Source: JANWXR01 sp964608265 (lineage in GTDB: Bacteria > Chloroflexota > Anaerolineae > Anaerolineales > UBA6663). From it: a DNA stretch of 64,000 bases. Position 1 is the first letter of the stretch; every line of letters starts with the position of its first letter. Below the pieces are notes generated by a model. The model was not told the DNA's origin and did no database searches. It saw only the letters and a program-made list of their open reading frames with translations. Location of the stretch: contig CAZSNP010000011.1 of assembly GCA_964608265.1 (NCBI GenBank), forward strand, positions 24,192 to 88,191, written 5' to 3'. The position numbers and the translations under genes are program-made. Positions 25,004-34,702 of the stretch are shown here, piece by piece.

Positions 25004-26122
25004 CTATCCTGAGCGGGGCCGTTCGGCCAGCGTGACCTCGACGGTCAGCGTCTCGTTCCCGCGCTGCACCTTCACCGGGATGGTCTCGCCGGGTTTGAAC
25101 GACATGAGCACGTTGATGAAGCGGTGGTCGGCGTCGAGCGCGATGTCGCCCATCTGGGTGATGATGTCGCCGGGCTGCAAGCCGGCCTGGGCTGCCGGGC
25201 TGCCGCTGCCGACGCTTTGCAGGTAAATCCCCCATTCCACCGGCAGCGTGTTGTAACGCGCCAGCTGCGGCGTGATCGCCGTCCACTCCACGCCGAGGTA
25301 CGGGCGGGCGACGAAGCCGTTGGCGATGATTTGATCACTGAGGGCCTTGACGGTGTTCGAGGCGATGGCGAAACCGAGGCCCTCCGCCTGATTGCCGCTG
25401 AGGCCGCCGCCGCGCACCACCAGGGTGTTGATGCCGATGACCTGCCCGGCCAGGTTGACGAGCGGGCCGCCGGAGTTGCCGTTATTGATGGCCGCATCCG
25501 TCTGCAACAAATCCTCCATGCGATAGCCCGAGTCGGTCTCGATGGAGCGCCCGGTGGCGCTGATGACGCCGGCGGTGACGGTGTTGCGGAAGTCGCCCAG
25601 CGGCGAGCCGATGGCGATGACGGTCTCGCCCGGTTGCAGCGCGTCGCTGTCGCCGAGCGCCGCCCAGCCGGGCACCTCGCCTTCCACCTTGAGCACGGCC
25701 ACATCGGTGAACGGGGCGTCGGCGCCGATGAGCCTGGCCTCGACCGTTTGCCCATCGCGGAAGATAACGCGATAACGCCGCCCGCCCTCGACCACGTGGT
25801 TGTTGGTGATGATGTACCCATCCGCCGAGATGATGACGCCGGAGCCGGAGCCCAGGCCAACGTTCTCAACCGTCACGACCGCCGGCCCGACCCTGGCCAC
25901 GGCCTCCTGCACTGCGCTGTTGATGTCCACGGTCAGCGATTGGGGCGCGGCCTGGGTGACCGGCTGGGCCACCGCTTGGGCGACGGGCGCGGGCGGGGCC
26001 GCGTTGAGCCGGTCTTGCACCGCCCAATACACCGCGCCGCCGCCGGCCACCGCGCCGACGACGCCCGCCGCCCCGACCGCCACAATGAGTCCACCAATCA
26101 GAACGATGCGACGAAAAGTCAT
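25004..26122 (-). CDS. HtrA/DegP-type serine protease with PDZ domain
   Basis: 372 residues, start MTFRRIVLIGGLIV behind AGGAG (an ATG 18 bases upstream also exists). One N-terminal membrane anchor (residues 5-30), then a Pro/Ala/Gln-rich linker. Trypsin-like protease domain with His in IITNNHVVEGGR, Asp in PFTDVAVLKV and Ser in NNGNSGGPLVNLAG. A C-terminal PDZ domain (residues ~270-370, ARPYLGVEWTAI, GLQPGDIITQMGD) recognises C-termini of misfolded proteins. It should act outside the cytoplasmic membrane in protein quality control, like DegS/HtrA. It ends at a strong terminator. Confidence 0.93.
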   Translation of the reverse strand: MTFRRIVLIGGLIVAVGAAGVVGAVAGGGAVYWAVQDRLNAAPPAPVAQAVAQPVTQAAPQSLTVDINSAVQEAVARVGPAVVTVENVGLGSGSGVIISADGYIITNNHVVEGGRRYRVIFRDGQTVEARLIGADAPFTDVAVLKVEGEVPGWAALGDSDALQPGETVIAIGSPLGDFRNTVTAGVISATGRSIETDSGYRMEDLLQTDAAINNGNSGGPLVNLAGQVIGINTLVVRGGGLSGNQAEGLGFAIASNTVKALSDQIIANGFVARPYLGVEWTAITPQLARYNTLPVEWGIYLQSVGSGSPAAQAGLQPGDIITQMGDIALDADHRFINVLMSFKPGETIPVKVQRGNETLTVEVTLAERPRSG

Positions 26123-26224
26123 GGACGAGTCTCCTGTCATTGCAATCCCTCAGGGTTTCGAACAGCCCGTATTTTGCCCCCGCAGCTTAATCCGGCCTGA
26201 GGCGTGATTTGGCATTGGATAAGA

Positions 26225-26476
26225 ACCCGACTTGCAGGGCATGTGCAATGTCCAAACTATGCCGACATTTCGCCCTCACCCGCGACAGCTTCGGCGCGTT
26301 GCACCGAAGCTGTCGCCGCCCTCTCCCGCTGGGAGAGGGAGTGGATCGCACCAGTGGACCGCCACTCCCAATTGTCAGGGCCGGCTCCCCTTCTCCCAGC
26401 GGGAGAGTCGCTGCGCTTACGGGGCCGGGGGATGAGGGCGGACTCGGCGACTTTGCACATGCCCTGACCCGACTTG
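26225..26476. mobile_element. MITE-like element with 14-bp terminal inverted repeats and 10-bp direct repeats
   Basis: CAGGGCATGTGCAA (26235-26248) and TTGCACATGCCCTG (26453-26466) are perfect terminal inverted repeats of a 232-base element. They are flanked directly by the 10-base direct repeat ACCCGACTTG (26225-26234 and 26467-26476), which looks like a target-site duplication. Inside are nested palindromes: CGCCCTCA/TGAGGGCG, CGACAGCTTCGG/CCGAAGCTGTCG and CCCTCTCCC/GGGAGAGGG. There is no transposase gene. A 10-base duplication is within the range of IS4-group elements, but the mobilising family is a guess. It lies between htrA and the acyl-CoA ligase. Confidence 0.8.
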
Positions 26477-26485
26477 TACGCGTGC

Positions 26486-26513
26486 TTCTCACCCGCGCAA
26501 TTCACTGTAGAAT
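26486..26513 (+). promoter_or_regulatory. Possible promoter of the acyl-CoA ligase gene
   Basis: TTCTCA and TAGAAT are 16 bases apart and end 35 bases before the chosen ATG, immediately outside the MITE-like element. The -35 match is weak. Confidence 0.35.
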
Positions 26514-26548
26514 TGGGGCACAATCGCCCGCCCTCAGAGGAGATGGCT

Positions 26549-28261
26549 ATGACCCAGCAACCGTGGCTCGCGCACTACGACGCAGGTGTTCCCCAATCTG
26601 TTGGCAGTATCCCCAACAAGCCGTTGTATTCCATCCTCGAAGCCACCGCCGCGAAGTATCCGGCCAAGCCGTGCACGATCTTCAAAGGCCGCTCGGTCAC
26701 CTTTCAGGAGATGAATGAACTGACCGACCGGTTCGCCGCCGGGCTGGCGAGCATGGGCATCAAGAAAGGCGACCGTGTCGGGCTGTTCATCCCCAACACG
26801 CCGCAATTCGTCATCGCCTTCTTCGGCATCCTCAAGGCGGGCGGCATCGTCGTCGCCACCAATCCGCTCTACACCCCGCGGGAGATGGAGCATCAGTTCA
26901 ACGACTCGGGCATCGAGACGATGGTGGTGATGAGCAATTTCTACGGGCGGGTGAAGGAAGTGCAGCCCAAGACCAGGCTCAAGCGGCTGATCGTCACCAA
27001 CATCAAAGAGCAACTGCCGCCGGTACTGGCGCTGCTGTTCACGCTGGCCAAGGAAAAGAAGGACGGCCACCGCGTGGAGCTGGGGGCCGGCGATGTGTGG
27101 ATGAAGGATCTGCTCGCCCGGCACACCCCGGCGCAGCGTCCCAGGCTGGAGATCGCCGGCGACGACATCGCGCTGTTTCAATACTCCGGCGGCACCACCG
27201 GCCTGTCGAAGGCCGCCATCGCCGCGCACAGCAACATCCTGGCGAACATGCTGCAGATCGGCGCGTGGCTACACGCCTTCCGCGAGGGCGGCGAACGCAC
27301 GCTCATGGCCATCCCGCTCTATCACGTCTACGGCATGATCGGCGGCATGGCGCTCAGCATCCACAAAGGCGCGGTGCAGATCATGGTGCCGAACCCGCGC
27401 GACCTCAAAGACGTGCTCGAGAACATCGACAAGTATCAGCCCACGTATTTCCCGGCGGTGCCGGCGCTGTACAACGCGCTCAATAATCATGCCGATGTCA
27501 AGGCCGGCAAGTATGCGCTCGGCTCCATCCGCTATTGCGTCTCCGGTTCGGCCCCATTGCTGCTCGAGACCAAGCAGACGTTCGAGAAGCTGACCGGCGG
27601 GCGCGTGTTCGAGGCCTACGGCTTGTCGGAAGCGCCGACCTGCACGCACGGCAACCCGCTGACCGGCGTGCAGAAGGAAGGCTCGATCGGGATGCCGATG
27701 CCGGATACCGAGTGCCAGATCATCTCGCTCGAAGACGGCGTAACCGCGATGCCGACGGGGCAGGACGGCGAGCTGATCATCCGCGGGCCGCAGGTCTTCA
27801 GGGGTTACTGGAACATGCCGACCGAGACGCAGAACACGTTGCGCGAACTGAACGACGGCGGCGGGCCGTGGCTGTTCACCGGCGACATCGCCCGGATGGA
27901 TGAGGACGGCTACTTCTATATCGTCGATCGCAAGAAAGAACTGATCAAGCCGGGCGGCTTTCAGGTGTGGCCGCGCGAGGTCGAGGAAGTCATCATCCAG
28001 CACCCGAAGGTGAAAGAGGTGGGGGTGGCCGGCGTGCCGGATGCGAGCAGCGGCGAGGCGGTGAAGGCGTGGGTGGTGCTGAAGGACGGCGAGACCCTCA
28101 CCGAGGCCGAGTTGCGCGAGTTCTGCAAGCAGCAACTGGCGGGCTACAAAGTTCCCAAGCACGTCGAGTTTCGCGGTGAACTGCCGCGCACGCCCGGCGT
28201 CGGCAAGCTGTTGCGCCGCGAGCTGGTACGCGAACACAAGGAGAAGATGGCGGCCAGGTAG
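26549..28261 (+). CDS. Long-chain acyl-CoA ligase (AMP-binding)
   Basis: 570 residues, start MTQQPWLAHYDAGVP; an ATG six bases upstream directly abuts the AGAGGAG Shine-Dalgarno, so the second ATG with six-base spacing is preferred. Adenylation motifs: phosphate-binding loop YSGGTTGLSKAAI (about residue 213), YGLSEAPTCTHG (about 360), TGDIARMDEDGY (about 440) and the C-terminal DRKKELIKPGGFQVWPREVE plus a Lys near GKLLRREL. It activates fatty acids to acyl-CoA via acyl-adenylate in the cytoplasm. Chain-length preference cannot be read from sequence. With the thiolase and acyl-CoA carboxylase it fits fatty-acid use by the cell. Confidence 0.92.
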   Translation: MTQQPWLAHYDAGVPQSVGSIPNKPLYSILEATAAKYPAKPCTIFKGRSVTFQEMNELTDRFAAGLASMGIKKGDRVGLFIPNTPQFVIAFFGILKAGGIVVATNPLYTPREMEHQFNDSGIETMVVMSNFYGRVKEVQPKTRLKRLIVTNIKEQLPPVLALLFTLAKEKKDGHRVELGAGDVWMKDLLARHTPAQRPRLEIAGDDIALFQYSGGTTGLSKAAIAAHSNILANMLQIGAWLHAFREGGERTLMAIPLYHVYGMIGGMALSIHKGAVQIMVPNPRDLKDVLENIDKYQPTYFPAVPALYNALNNHADVKAGKYALGSIRYCVSGSAPLLLETKQTFEKLTGGRVFEAYGLSEAPTCTHGNPLTGVQKEGSIGMPMPDTECQIISLEDGVTAMPTGQDGELIIRGPQVFRGYWNMPTETQNTLRELNDGGGPWLFTGDIARMDEDGYFYIVDRKKELIKPGGFQVWPREVEEVIIQHPKVKEVGVAGVPDASSGEAVKAWVVLKDGETLTEAELREFCKQQLAGYKVPKHVEFRGELPRTPGVGKLLRRELVREHKEKMAAR

Positions 28262-28284
28262 CCGAGGGCGGATGGCAAATTGAA

Positions 28285-28320
28285 AACGCCCGTTGCGAAA
28301 TGCAGCGGGCGTTCTGTTTT
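28285..28320 (+). terminator. Terminator of the acyl-CoA ligase gene
   Basis: AACGCCCGTTGC and GCAGCGGGCGTT pair over 12 bases with one T-G pair around GAAAT, followed by CTGTTTT. Confidence 0.8.
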
Positions 28321-28351
28321 CGGGTGACGGCGTCAACTCGAAACCGGGGAA

Positions 28352-28734
28352 TTACTCAAGCGGCGCCAGCTCCGTCGTCGTCGCCCGCGACTTGGCGCGC
28401 CCGAGGTCTTTGGCATACTGCACCGAGCCGGGCGTGGTGTACTTCGCGCGATACGCGCGGCTCACCGCATCCTTCAGCCGTTCGCTGCGGGTGCGCACCG
28501 CCCGCACCCGAATCTGCCGCTCACCGACCTGGATCGCACCGACCGGCTCCTCGAGAAAGGCCCGATACCAACTGCGCGGCTTGAGGCTCCACGAACGCAC
28601 GAAGACCCGGTTCTCCACCACCACCGCCCAGATGCCGATGAAGCGGTGCGGCCCGTGCCCGCGCGCAGACCGATGAGGTGGCTGGCGCGGATGGCCTCGA
28701 GGATGGCGGCGGGGAAGCGGGCGGGCGATTTCAT
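28352..28734 (-). pseudogene. DUF2255-like gene with an apparent frameshift
   Basis: The ATG at 28734 overlaps the stop of the HAD gene (ATGA) and gives MKSPARFPAAILEAIRASHL then IGLRAGTG in one frame. The rest of the family pattern (FIGIWAVVVENRVFVRSW, SWYRAFLEEPVGAIQVGERQ, RAYRAKYTTPGS) continues in a different frame from about 28650 to a stop at 28352. DUF2255 proteins are about 120-130 residues and resemble flavin-binding split-barrel nitroreductases. A one- or two-base change near 28650 explains the split; sequencing error is possible. The open frame with an ATG at 28738 gives a full-length ORF, but its first ~30 residues are Arg/Pro/His-rich and look spurious. Confidence 0.65.
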
Positions 28735-29441
28735 GCACCGTTCTCCAATCGCGCCAGCAACTCCGGCAGCAGGCCGATGTGTGCGATTTCGTGGAAGCCC
28801 GGCTGGTCGCGGGCCGGCAGTTCGGCGGCCTCGTGCGCCCAGGTAAGCGGGTAGGGGATGTAGACCGCCGTTGCCCCCAGCGCCAGCACCGGCAGGATGT
28901 CGGAGCGCAGCGAGTTGCCGATCATCATAAACCGCTCGGCGGCGAGGCCGTGCCTCCCCAACAGCGCGGCGTAGCTGTCGCGGCTCTTGTCGCTGACGAT
29001 CTCGACGCGCTGAAAGTGCGCGGCCACTCCGGAGCGCGCGATCTTCTGTTCTTGATCGCGCAGGTCACCCTTGGTGATGATCATCAGCGGATAGCGGTCG
29101 GCGAGAGCGGGCAGGGTGGCCGCGACATGGTCGAGTAATTCCACATCCGCACTCAACATGTCTTTCGCCATCGTGATAATCGCTTGGATGTCGGCCCCGG
29201 AGATGCGGCCCTCGGTCAGTTCGAGGGCGGTCTCGATCATCGAGAGCGCGAAGGCCTTGATGCCATAGCCAAAGTGCCCGAGGTTGCGCATCTCGGTTTC
29301 GTACAGCCGGGCCTCGACCCACTCGCGGTCGTGATAGTGGCTGAGCAATTGCCTGAACCGTTCCTGCGCGCCGACGTACAGCCGCTCGGTGTGCCAGAGC
29401 GTGTCGTCAGCGTCGAAGGCGAGGATGTCGAAGCGGGGCAT
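28731..29441 (-). CDS. HAD-superfamily hydrolase
   Basis: 236 residues, start MPRFDILAFDADDTLWHTER. Motif I is FDADDTLW (two Asp: nucleophile and acid), motif II Thr in LMIITKGD, motif III Lys in VSDKSRDSY, motif IV in MIGNSLRSDILP (Asn/Asp pair of the GNS-DI type). A helical cap lies at residues ~20-90. It is a cytoplasmic phosphatase of YjjG/phosphoglycolate-phosphatase size; substrate unknown. The preceding sequence is open in the same frame for another 84 codons, but those residues belong to a different, truncated protein, and GGAG precedes the chosen ATG. It is translationally coupled to the DUF2255 gene. Confidence 0.85.
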   Translation of the reverse strand: MPRFDILAFDADDTLWHTERLYVGAQERFRQLLSHYHDREWVEARLYETEMRNLGHFGYGIKAFALSMIETALELTEGRISGADIQAIITMAKDMLSADVELLDHVAATLPALADRYPLMIITKGDLRDQEQKIARSGVAAHFQRVEIVSDKSRDSYAALLGRHGLAAERFMMIGNSLRSDILPVLALGATAVYIPYPLTWAHEAAELPARDQPGFHEIAHIGLLPELLARLENGA

Positions 29442-29444
29442 GGG

Positions 29445-29693
29445 TTCTCCGGGAGGAACGAATTTTTTCTGTGGACGGCGTTCGACGCTACGGCTGTCTC
29501 GGGCTGAATACCAGTCCAACACGCGCAAGGCACGCCGCGTATCCCACCGGCTCGGTTGGCCCTCGCCGTCATCCATCTCGACCGGCATTTCGCCGGGGCA
29601 CCGCACCTCCAGAGGCCACCGGCCTTCGCCATCGCGCTTTGACTCGACCAGGGCAATCGCCCCGGCCGTGCGCTCATCGGGTGTGACGCCGGC
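29445..29693 (-). pseudogene. 3' remnant of a squalene-cyclase-repeat-like hypothetical gene
   Basis: About 80 residues read from a stop at 29696 downwards: PDERTAGAIALVESKRDGEG, RWPLEVRCPGEMPVEMDDGE, GQPSRWDTRRALRVLDWY. This matches, from memory, the C-terminus of bacterial proteins with prenyltransferase/squalene-oxidase-type alpha/alpha repeats. There is no start codon in the matching part and nothing homologous upstream, so the 5' part is lost. The frame runs without a stop into the HAD gene. I give this moderate weight only. Confidence 0.4.
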
Positions 29694-29758
29694 TCATTCA
29701 CCGATCGCGGCGGCGGAGCTTGCCCTTTTGGTGGATTGGTCGCCATTTGCTGTTCCCC

Positions 29759-31270
29759 TCACCCCACGCCAAAGAAGCGGCGGATACGGGCGAGCAGGTC
29801 GGAGTCGGCGCGGTCGGTCTTGGCGGGCAGCGGGCCGGTCCTGGCCACGGCGGCCTCCACGTTGCGGGTGCGCTTCATCAGCGCCAGCGAAAACGCCTCG
29901 GCGATGCGGCCATCGGCGGCGATGACGGGCGACATGCCGGCCTTGCTCACTACCACTACCTCGGTCTCCGCCTCGGCAATCACCGACGCCGAGCGCGGCT
30001 CGCCCGTCAGCAGGCTCATCTCACCGAAGAACTGATCGTGCTCGAGATGGTCGAGGGTGAGCGTCTGTCCATCCTCCAGTTGCCGCTCGATGCGCACCCG
30101 GCCATGCGTGATGACGAACAGCGAGTCGCCGTCATCGCCCTGGCGCACCAAACGCTCGCCGGTTGCGTAGCGCTGGCGCGCGGCGGTCTCGGCCAGTTGC
30201 TCGATCTGCGCGTCGCTGAGCGGCGCAAGGATGGGGAGCGGCCTCAGCGCGCGGGCGACCTCAGCGCGCTGCCGGGCGTGGGCCCGCGCCTCGTGATCGT
30301 CGCTCAGCATCTTCACCGCCACATCGCGCTGCGGGAAGGGGATGGTCATGTGCGCGCGCTTGAGCGCGTACCACACGCGCGTCATCACCTCGTCGTGGAT
30401 CTCAATGGCCCGGGTGTAGTCGGTGATCCAGTAACGCAGGTCGTACTGCACTGCAAAATCGCCGTAGCCGGCCACCACGGCCTGCGGGGCCGGCTCGGCG
30501 CACACCCCGCGCGCCTCGGCCATCGCGCCGATGAGCACGGCCTTCACCTGCTCGGGCGGGTGGGCATAGGCCACGCCGACGGCGGCGTGCATGCGCTGCA
30601 GCGGCACGGGCCGCGAGTAGTTGATGATGTGCTGTTTGGCGACGTTGCCGTTGGGGATGAAGATGTTGTGATTGTCGCGGGTGCGCAGGGTGACGGCCCG
30701 CCAGCTCATTTGCGTCACCTGCCCTTCTTCGTCGCTCACCCGCACCCAATCCCCCACGGTGAACGGCTGCTCGAGTTGCAGCGCCAGCCCGGTGATGACG
30801 TTGCCGAGCGTATCCTGCAACGCCAGACCGATGACGGCCGAGAGCACAGTGGAGGTGAAGAGCAGCCCGCTCAAATCCTGCACGCCGAAGACCCCGCGCA
30901 GCAGCCCCAGCGCCACCGCCAGCAGCATCACGAAGTTGAAGATATCCACCAGCAGCCGCGGCACGGCGATGTGCCGGCGTTGGGCCATCACGTAATCCCA
31001 CGCCACCCAATCGAAGAGTTGCAGCAGTGTGTTGGCACCGAGCAGGATGCTCAGGCTGAGGAGGACGCGCAGGCTGAGGGAGTCAGCGGCGAGCCAGCCG
31101 GCGCCGCGCACCGTCAGATACGCCCCCAGGCCGAGCATCGTCAGCAGCGCGGAGACGCGCACCCGTTGGGCAAGTTTGTTGCGGCGGAAGAGCCACAACA
31201 CCAGCGCCACGGCCAGGCCGAGGCCGATCGAGGCGGTGAGGTTGGACCAAAACTCCGGGGTGAGCGCCAT
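29759..31270 (-). CDS. MscS-type mechanosensitive channel with C-terminal cyclic-nucleotide-binding domain
   Basis: 503 residues, start MALTPEFWSNLTASIG. Four hydrophobic segments in the first ~165 residues (for example LGLAVALVLWLF, LLLSLSILLGANTLL, FVMLLAVALGLL), then the MscS pore and beta-domain: VIGLALQDTLGNVITGLALQ, PFTVGDWVRVSDEEG, NIFIPNGNV. After the channel (to residue ~355) comes a cNMP-binding domain (residues 370-480) with GDSLFVITHGRVRI and FGEMSLLTGEPRSASV, the phosphate-binding cassette. It probably opens on membrane tension and is modulated by cAMP, cGMP or another nucleotide. Such fusions are known as bCNG channels. Confidence 0.9.
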   Translation of the reverse strand: MALTPEFWSNLTASIGLGLAVALVLWLFRRNKLAQRVRVSALLTMLGLGAYLTVRGAGWLAADSLSLRVLLSLSILLGANTLLQLFDWVAWDYVMAQRRHIAVPRLLVDIFNFVMLLAVALGLLRGVFGVQDLSGLLFTSTVLSAVIGLALQDTLGNVITGLALQLEQPFTVGDWVRVSDEEGQVTQMSWRAVTLRTRDNHNIFIPNGNVAKQHIINYSRPVPLQRMHAAVGVAYAHPPEQVKAVLIGAMAEARGVCAEPAPQAVVAGYGDFAVQYDLRYWITDYTRAIEIHDEVMTRVWYALKRAHMTIPFPQRDVAVKMLSDDHEARAHARQRAEVARALRPLPILAPLSDAQIEQLAETAARQRYATGERLVRQGDDGDSLFVITHGRVRIERQLEDGQTLTLDHLEHDQFFGEMSLLTGEPRSASVIAEAETEVVVVSKAGMSPVIAADGRIAEAFSLALMKRTRNVEAAVARTGPLPAKTDRADSDLLARIRRFFGVG

Positions 31271-31405
31271 GCCGCGCGGAGTGTGCCACAGGTTTCGGAG
31301 AAAGAAAAGACTCGAGGCGGATGGTGGATGATTTAACGCCATGGCGCAAGGGCGCAAGGCCAATCCCTGCCTCCCCGCCGACTGGCATTCCCGGCGGCCT
31401 TCTCA

Positions 31406-31440
31406 AAATAAAAAGGCCCGCCGTGATGGGCGAGCCTTTC
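31406..31440 (-). terminator. Terminator of ftsH
   Basis: AAAGGCCCGCC and GGGCGAGCCTTT pair with one mismatch around GTGAT. On the minus strand the stem is followed by TTTTTATTTT. Confidence 0.82.
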
Positions 31441-31460
31441 TTTGTTCTGAGGCTGATCCG

Positions 31461-33380
<1,920 letters not shown>

Positions 33381-33430
33381 GGTTTACCTCCTACAGCGGA
33401 ACATCGGGGAAGAAGCTGTACGGTGAGAAG

Positions 33431-33436
33431 ATTATA
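33431..33436 (-). promoter_or_regulatory. -10 box of ftsH
   Basis: A perfect TATAAT on the minus strand, 50 bases before the GTG start of ftsH. No good -35 hexamer is found. Confidence 0.45.
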
Positions 33437-33575
33437 CCATCCGGGTTGTGTGACTCTGCGCCACCGGAATGGATAGTTTTAGTGAGCGTTTCATTAGCCG
33501 CGGCCGAGGAGTTGGATGGTCGAGCAGCGGTCGTGTCGTTCGACGACACGCTGATGAGGCTACCCGACTGCAGGC

Positions 33576-34667
33576 CTAACGCGTATAGGTGAGGATGACC
33601 CAAAGCCACAACGGCACGAGGCCGGCGACGGCGAGGAAGGCCACAAAGCTGAGGGCCAGCGCGATCCAATCGAGGCCCGGTTCGTCCGCCATCCCCGCTA
33701 CCGGGGCGGCGGCCTCGGTTTGCGCGAGGGCCGGCTGCAGAGCGGGATTGGGGATCGTCGGCGCGGCCGGGGCAGCCGCGGGCGCGGGGCGCGGCGGCGT
33801 CGTACCCGAGGCGGCCAGCGGCGCCGTCATCCCATCACCCTGTTGGCGATACGACAGCAGGATGCGGCCCAGTTGGTCGGCGGTGCGGTAACGGGCCGAC
33901 GGCTCCTTGGCCAGCACTTTGTGGATGATGCGCTCCAGCGCCTCGGGCACCTGCGGGTTGAACATCGAGAGCAGCGGCGGCTCCTCGCGCAGGTGCATCA
34001 TCGCCAGCGCCTGCTGCGTGGAGGCCACGAACGGCAAGCGACCCGCCAGCATCTCGAACATCACCACGCCAATCGAGTACACATCCGAGGCGGGGGTGGG
34101 GTGCTCGCCGGCGGCCTGTTCGGGCGAGTAATACTGCGGGCTGCCCCAGACCACATCCGTCATCTCACCCGGGCGGATGGTGGACAGCGCGCGCGCGATG
34201 CCGAAGTCGGTGATCTTCACCCGCCCATCGTCGGTGATGAGGAGGTTCTGCGGCTTGATGTCGCAGTGCACCAGCCCGGCGCGGTGCGCGTATCCCACCC
34301 CGGCGCACGTCTGCACCGCGAAATCCACCGCGCGCTCCACCGGGAAGGGGCCGTCATCCTTGATGAGGCTCTTGAGGTCTTTGCCCTCGATGTACTCCAT
34401 CACGATGTAATAGCGCGCGCCGTCCTTGCCGAAGTCGTGCACTGTGACGATGTTGGGGTGGGCGAGGTTGGCGGCGTTGCGCGCCTCCTGCTGAAAACGC
34501 GCCAGGAATTCGGTGTCGGCGGTCAGCGTCTCGCGCAGCACCTTCACCGCCACCAGCCGCCCGAGCGAGAGGTCTTGCGCCTTGTACACCACGCTCATCC
34601 CGCCCTGGCCGATGGGCTGCAACAGCTTGTAGCGTTTGTTGAGTAAGGGTGAAGCCTCAGTGGACAT
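33576..34667 (-). CDS. Membrane-anchored Ser/Thr protein kinase with HCD catalytic loop
   Basis: 363 residues, start MSTEASPLLNKRYKLL. Kinase domain at residues ~14-275: glycine loop GQGGMSVVYKA, ATP-binding Lys in LVAVKVLRE, catalytic loop LVHCDIKPQNLL, DFGIARA and YYSPEQAAGEHP. The catalytic loop has Cys in place of the usual Arg (HRD), so this is a non-RD kinase that may not depend on activation-loop phosphorylation. A Pro/Ala-rich linker of ~70 residues leads to one membrane segment at the C-terminus (ALSFVAFLAVAGLVPLWLWV) with only a few residues outside. No sensor domain is attached. It is Hanks-type (PknB-like); targets unknown. Confidence 0.92.
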   Translation of the reverse strand: MSTEASPLLNKRYKLLQPIGQGGMSVVYKAQDLSLGRLVAVKVLRETLTADTEFLARFQQEARNAANLAHPNIVTVHDFGKDGARYYIVMEYIEGKDLKSLIKDDGPFPVERAVDFAVQTCAGVGYAHRAGLVHCDIKPQNLLITDDGRVKITDFGIARALSTIRPGEMTDVVWGSPQYYSPEQAAGEHPTPASDVYSIGVVMFEMLAGRLPFVASTQQALAMMHLREEPPLLSMFNPQVPEALERIIHKVLAKEPSARYRTADQLGRILLSYRQQGDGMTAPLAASGTTPPRPAPAAAPAAPTIPNPALQPALAQTEAAAPVAGMADEPGLDWIALALSFVAFLAVAGLVPLWLWVILTYTR

Positions 34668-34702
34668 GCAGCGCGATTTTACATGATTTCGAGCGCGGCG
34701 CT

